Below, piece by piece: positions 60,170 through 64,000 of a stretch of 64,000 nt of DNA (position 1 is the first letter of the stretch; each line of letters starts with the position of its first letter). Position numbers and translations under genes: made by a program. Below the pieces are notes generated by a model that was not told where the DNA came from, searched no databases, and saw only the letters and a list, made by a program, of their open reading frames with translations. Source of the stretch: Charina bottae (Eukaryota > Chordata > Lepidosauria > Squamata > Charinaidae); assembly GCA_023362775.1 (NCBI GenBank), contig JALMGJ010000008.1:37002501-37066500 (forward strand). Direction: 5' to 3'.

Positions 60170-60897
60170 CTCGAAGTCTCAAATCTTCAGAAGCTTTCCT
60201 AATTTTAGGTTATGTGCAATCACATTTCTAATGTCCCTGTTTAATATTCCTCTTATATAACCTGCCAAAGGAATCCCAAGCATTCTTCTTCACAAATCTA
60301 TATTAAGGTATCTTTTAAAGTGCTAGGACAGCACTGAAGAGATCATGACAATTACTATCACCCAGATAGTATTATAACTTTTGTTCTCCCTGGAACTGAT
60401 ATGGGTCCTTATTTTTTTGGGGAAAAACCACTCTAATTTCTCTGTTAAGAGATTAAAATGGGTATGAATTAACAATATTCTTAAAATAGGAGATAAAACA
60501 ATTGCAGGAAAAAATATATTCTCCATTTCATTTATACACAGAAACATTGTTTACGGTTTTGGTATCCATTTTCTGTCTACAGAGAGTTAGATTAAATTTA
60601 TTCCAAATTAACAGTTTGAAGATTAAAAATTGGAATAGAATTGACATCCAGAGGAAGCTAGAAGTATAATAAAATTCCTCAGTTTTCTGTCTCCTTGTAT
60701 CCAAGATCAGAATCAAATTTTATTTCACATAGTCTCCAGAGAGCTGCAGCTGCACATATTGGAACAAACCTAAGAAAGGTGCAAAAAAGCATACTAGTGT
60801 AGCCTTTCTATATTAAACACCCTATTTAACACCCTCCTGAAAGTAACACTGAAAACAAGAGCTACCCAGTTAACCCAATCGTTGATATGGGCTAGAC
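60170..60897. other. 3' flank of the HSD17B gene
   Basis: Contains the 3' UTR, but no canonical AATAAA that I can place with confidence close to the stop. No other feature seen. Confidence 0.4.
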
Positions 60898-61087
60898 CAG
60901 AGCTATCCAAACTTTTCATGTTGGTGACACACCTTTTAGACACGCATCATTTTGCAACACAGTAATAACAGGGCTCCCCGCCCCCCAGCCCACGTGATTG
61001 GCTCCCGGGTGGAAACCCCGCCCCCCGGCCCATGTGACTGGCTCCCGGGTGGAAACTCTGCCCCCTGGCCCATGCATTTGGCTTCCG
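60898..61087. mobile_element. hAT fragment with reversed GC-box/CCAAT minisatellite units
   Basis: CAGAGCTATCCAAACTTTTC and GTTGGTGACACACC form the left end of the hairpin hAT family. Two to three units of GGCTCCCGGGTGGAAAC, with CCCACGTGATTGGCTCCC, follow. The element has no right end and stops against the HSD17B exon 3-like sequence. Confidence 0.75.
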
Positions 61088-61092
61088 CCTTG

Positions 61093-61219
61093 GTGAAACA
61101 TGAGATTCGCAATGTGGATATCTTGATGAACAATGCTGGTGTGATAACGCCTACAGATGTGCTCTCAAGATCATGAGATTCAGAAAATATTTGATGTCAA
61201 TATTCTTGTTCATTATTGG
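61093..61219 (+). pseudogene. Broken copy of HSD17B11/13 exon 3
   Basis: The sequence aligns with exon 3 of the upstream HSD17B gene: VKHEIRNVDILMNNAGVITP and TDVLS, then after a shift [17 protein letters not shown] and a GT donor at 61220. The exon is 127 bases instead of 132, so five bases are missing near 61168, which shifts the frame into TGA. The acceptor is lost: the bases before it are CCTTG within hAT-derived sequence. The NNAG cofactor motif is kept. No other exon of this copy was found upstream of it or in the rest of the window. It is likely the relic of a tandem duplicate, possibly the HSD17B13 counterpart. Confidence 0.85.
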
Positions 61220-61555
61220 GTAATGGTAATTAAAATGCTCATTTAGTATAAGCAGATTATAACAGTTTGGTTTGAAAACAGATACCTCTATAATAGCATG
61301 CTTTGACAATCGTTGCTGATGCAGAATGAAGATGTCCTGCAGTGATCCCCAGTCCTCCAGATACAAAGGCATCCATCCCTCAACACAATGATGCCAAAAT
61401 AATGAAACATGTTGTGATGTTAGGATGCAAGTGCCAACTTGTACTTGCATCCTGAGTTTGCACAGAAGTGTGTATGTAAGGGACAGAGTTTGCGGTGTGC
61501 TGTTGTGGTGCCCATTTGCTTCCCTATGACAGATGTGTTGGATTTCAACCCCCAA

Positions 61556-62515
61556 ATATCCTTTTTTTTTTCAGAATCATAGAGCTTTTTTAATTTTTTT
61601 CAAAGTATAATTAAAATACAAAATACAGAATATAGAACAGATAGAATACAAGTCTAAAGAGAAACAAGAAAAACTAAAACAGTGCAAGAATAGATAGAAA
61701 AACATAACAGACAGGTGACTTCCGACTAGGCTGACCATACGTCCCATTTTGAACAGGACAGTCCCATTTTTTTAGCATTTTTCAACCGTCCCGTCGTTTT
61801 CATAGATATCTCAGTTTTGCCCCGTTTTTCAAACCCGGCTGGAATGGCGCGGAAGGAGGATCTGAGCCGGAGTGCAGACCGGGGGAAGGGGTTTGCAGGC
61901 GGGAGCCAATTGTGCAGACCAGGGGGTTGGGTTTGCAGGCGGGAGCCAATCTCATGGACCAGGGGGCGGGGTTTGCAGGCAGGAGCCAATCGCGTGGACT
62001 GGGGAGTGGGGACCCCTGTCTTTTTCAGGAATACGGAATATTACATAAGAGCCCGTCCCGTTTTGCCATCCTGAAATATGGTCAGCCTACTTCCAACCTT
62101 CTTCAACATAGATATAAAAGCATATAAAAAAGTTAATCTCTTACTATTAATTAAACTTTTAGTAACATTATTTCTCTAAAATTAAATCATTTAATCGTCA
62201 AAACCCAAAATCAGGACTTCATTTTTTTAAGTTATAAGCAAATAGTCCAAAAGCGGCTTCCAAATAGAAACAAATCCAGTTACGGTATTTTCTCTTATCA
62301 ATGCTGTCAGTTTAGCCATTTGTGCCAGTTCCATTAACTTAATCATCCAATCTTCCATTGAGGGAATTTGTGGGTCCTTCCGTTTTTGAGCATATAAGAG
62401 TCTTGCTGCTGTTATCATGTCTAAAAACAGAGTCCCATGCTGCTTCTCAAACTGTTTTTCCATCAAACCCAAGAGAAAAAACTCTGCTTTCAACAACCCC
62501 CAAATATCCTAATCA
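61556..62515 (-). mobile_element. L1-type LINE 3' end (minus strand), split by a hAT insertion
   Basis: The minus strand encodes KAEFFLLGLMEKQFEKQHG, MITAARLLYAQKRKDPQIPS and MEDWMIKLMELAQMAKLTAL, the C-terminus of the same L1 group as at 19.2 kb. The 3' UTR and poly(A), reversed, run to a T-run at 61561. The element is interrupted at 61727-62089. Confidence 0.85.
61727..62089. mobile_element. Non-autonomous hAT, TAGGCTGACCATAC ends, nested in L1
   Basis: Ends TAGGCTGACCATACG and ATATGGTCAGCCTA are inverted. Flanks CTTCCGAC and CTTCCAAC match at 7 of 8 bases. It shares CGTCCCATTTTGAACAGGAC-type text with the 31.7-kb element and holds three GC-box/CCAAT minisatellite units. Confidence 0.88.
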
Positions 62516-62792
62516 GCATGGCTGCAGTCACTTGGGCATTATGGCAGTAAAATTCCAAGATATTTGAACAGCAGTCAGCTAGAGATGATGGAATACTTCA
62601 TAAGTAATACAGATTATGTTGACATCATACTGTTAGAATAGGCTATGAATAACTGCTGCAGTGTTATGACTCAGTACAAAGCTGTAATGTATTCCAGAAA
62701 TTAGTTACTAACACATCTGAAAGGTATCAAATTTGGGAAGGTGGTTCTAAAAAGAGATGGTTTCCTGTATGGTCTGTTTTCATCCCTTAAGG

Positions 62793-62995
62793 CAGAGTTT
62801 TCCAAACTGTGTGTCGCGACACATTAGTGTGTCGGCTGCAGTGTCTGGGTGTGTTGCGGCTGCTGCTGCTTCCGAGCCCTGCCAGGATTCCGCGCAGGTC
62901 CTAGTGCCCGCCTTGTGCCCTGCTGTAAGAGTGTGTCGCGAAGTGATGCATGTCTAAAAAGTGTGTCACCAACATGAAAAGTTTGGAAAGCTCTG
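62793..62995. mobile_element. Hairpin hAT element (CAGAGTTTTCCAAAC ends)
   Basis: CAGAGTTTTCCAAACTG and GTTTGGAAAGCTCTG are inverted ends, with TGTGTCGCGACACA just inside the left end. No clear target duplication. Its right end matches, reversed, the left end at 60.90 kb. Confidence 0.85.
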
Positions 62996-63029
62996 ATCCA
63001 AGAGATAATTTCAGAACTCCTGGAAGAGC

Positions 63030-63420
63030 AATCTGTCCCTTCTCTGCAGTCTACTACTTAGGGAGAGGCCAGGAACTATTATCCCAATTTTTTATCAAAT
63101 ATCCAGGTCGTTCGGATTCTTTTTATCTCAAACTGTTTTTATCAGACCAATCTGATTTTACTTCATTGACCATAGCTAAATACTGCTCTATAATCTGTAC
63201 AGCACGCCACAATATCTCTTCTAATTTTTCTTAGATTTTTTAGAATTTTAAGTGTTTTTTCTGTAATTTTACCTTAATAATTTTTATCTTTATCTTATTT
63301 TATGCTATCAATATGACTTTTCATATTTATTTTATTTCTATTTTAGCGTAACTGTTATGTTAGGGTTATGTTACTAGTTGTATGCTGGTCTATGACCAAA
63401 ATAAAAATTGATTGATTACT
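63030..63420 (+). mobile_element. LINE 3' end relic (family not assigned)
   Basis: The frame reads KYPGRSDSFYLKLFLSDQSD and AKYCSIICTARHN before TAG, then a T-rich 3' UTR ending GACCAAAATAAAAATTGATTG. This resembles the C-terminal end of reptile LINE ORFs, but I cannot place the family. Confidence 0.45.
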
Positions 63421-64000
63421 TAGGGAGAGGGGAGAGGGTTTTAGACAGCATAAAGAAAAGGATGTTTTCAGCTCTGGCTGTTCCACCCACTCTTACATTG
63501 TCCCAGGTAGAATCTAGCCATCACCATTAAAAACATGGTCCATCCTTGGTGTAAGGTTTAGAACTATGATTGATAACAAGGGCCCAGGACTTGTTGCATA
63601 TCAGCAAACATGATGAAAGTTGGCCAATTGTATTGCTTTAATACAATACCAGAGTGTAAAGTTGCAGGTGAAGGATATTTCTTAAGTCTCTTAATATTTA
63701 CTAGTCATGATGGCCATAGATTGTTTCCATGAACAGGAACAGCAGACTTTTGAGCGTTAATTTCAAGGTAGCATAAGGAGGAGAATACAGTTGCATCTAT
63801 GTCCCACTCACGTGCTTAGCCCCACTTAGAGGCTTCTGGCTGACCACTCTAGGAAGAAGATGCTACAGATGCTACTCAGCCAAGGTTGACTAGATGCTGC
63901 CATCTGCTCTATCACTCACTGTTGAAATGAAACACATACGGAAGTGATTATTTTAGGCTATTCTGGCAGATTTAGGAAATCATGGGGGATTGGAGGTCTC
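63421..64000. other. End of window, nothing recognised
   Basis: No coding exon, HSD17B-like exon 4 or clear repeat was seen here. Confidence 0.4.

Overview
This window looks like nuclear DNA from a squamate reptile, a snake or lizard. It is AT-rich and has spliced vertebrate genes with GT-AG introns. It is dense in RTE-BovB, CR1/L2-type and L1 LINEs, two tRNA-type SINE families and many non-autonomous hAT elements. That mix, BovB especially, fits Squamata. The species cannot be fixed from the sequence.

Three host genes carry the window, plus one broken copy. (1) About 11.6-33.5 kb, + strand: an SCPP-type (secretory calcium-binding phosphoprotein) gene with a TATA promoter, an untranslated first exon, a signal-peptide exon and a run of very small phase-0 exons that become extremely Pro/Leu-rich. 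The predicted precursor is about 149 aa. (2) 36.3-47.6 kb, - strand: NUDT9, the ADP-ribose pyrophosphatase. It has eight exons, an intact Nudix box and a GC-richer promoter near 47.6-47.95 kb. (3) 51.1-60.2 kb, + strand: a complete seven-exon HSD17B11/HSD17B13-type short-chain dehydrogenase with an intact Ser172/Tyr185/Lys189 triad. At 61.1 kb lies a second, frameshifted copy of exon 3 of this family. Gene order and orientation (SCPP tail-to-tail with NUDT9, NUDT9 head-to-head with HSD17B) mirror the human SPARCL1-NUDT9-HSD17B11 block. The SCPP gene therefore occupies the SPARCL1 side.

The rest is mostly mobile DNA. 0-3.2 kb: the 3' end of a Ty3/gypsy chromovirus-type element (integrase plus chromodomain, then a probable LTR), a TATATG microsatellite, and a non-LTR element tail with a restriction-like endonuclease signature. 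3.2-11.5 kb: mainly unannotated AT-rich DNA with LINE tails. 11.6-33.5 kb: SCPP introns holding LINEs, SINEs, an L1 with a nested inverted-repeat element, and a 2.7-kb GC-rich hAT with an 8-bp target duplication. 33.5-51 kb: BovB copies, SINEs and hAT hairpins in and around NUDT9. 51-64 kb: more of the same within and after the HSD17B gene.

The observations most worth following are the Pro/Leu-rich SCPP gene in the SPARCL1 position, the GC-rich hAT made of nested inverted duplications, a CCAAT/GC-box minisatellite unit shared by hAT families with different ends, and an unidentified exon-like open frame at 35.2-35.4 kb.
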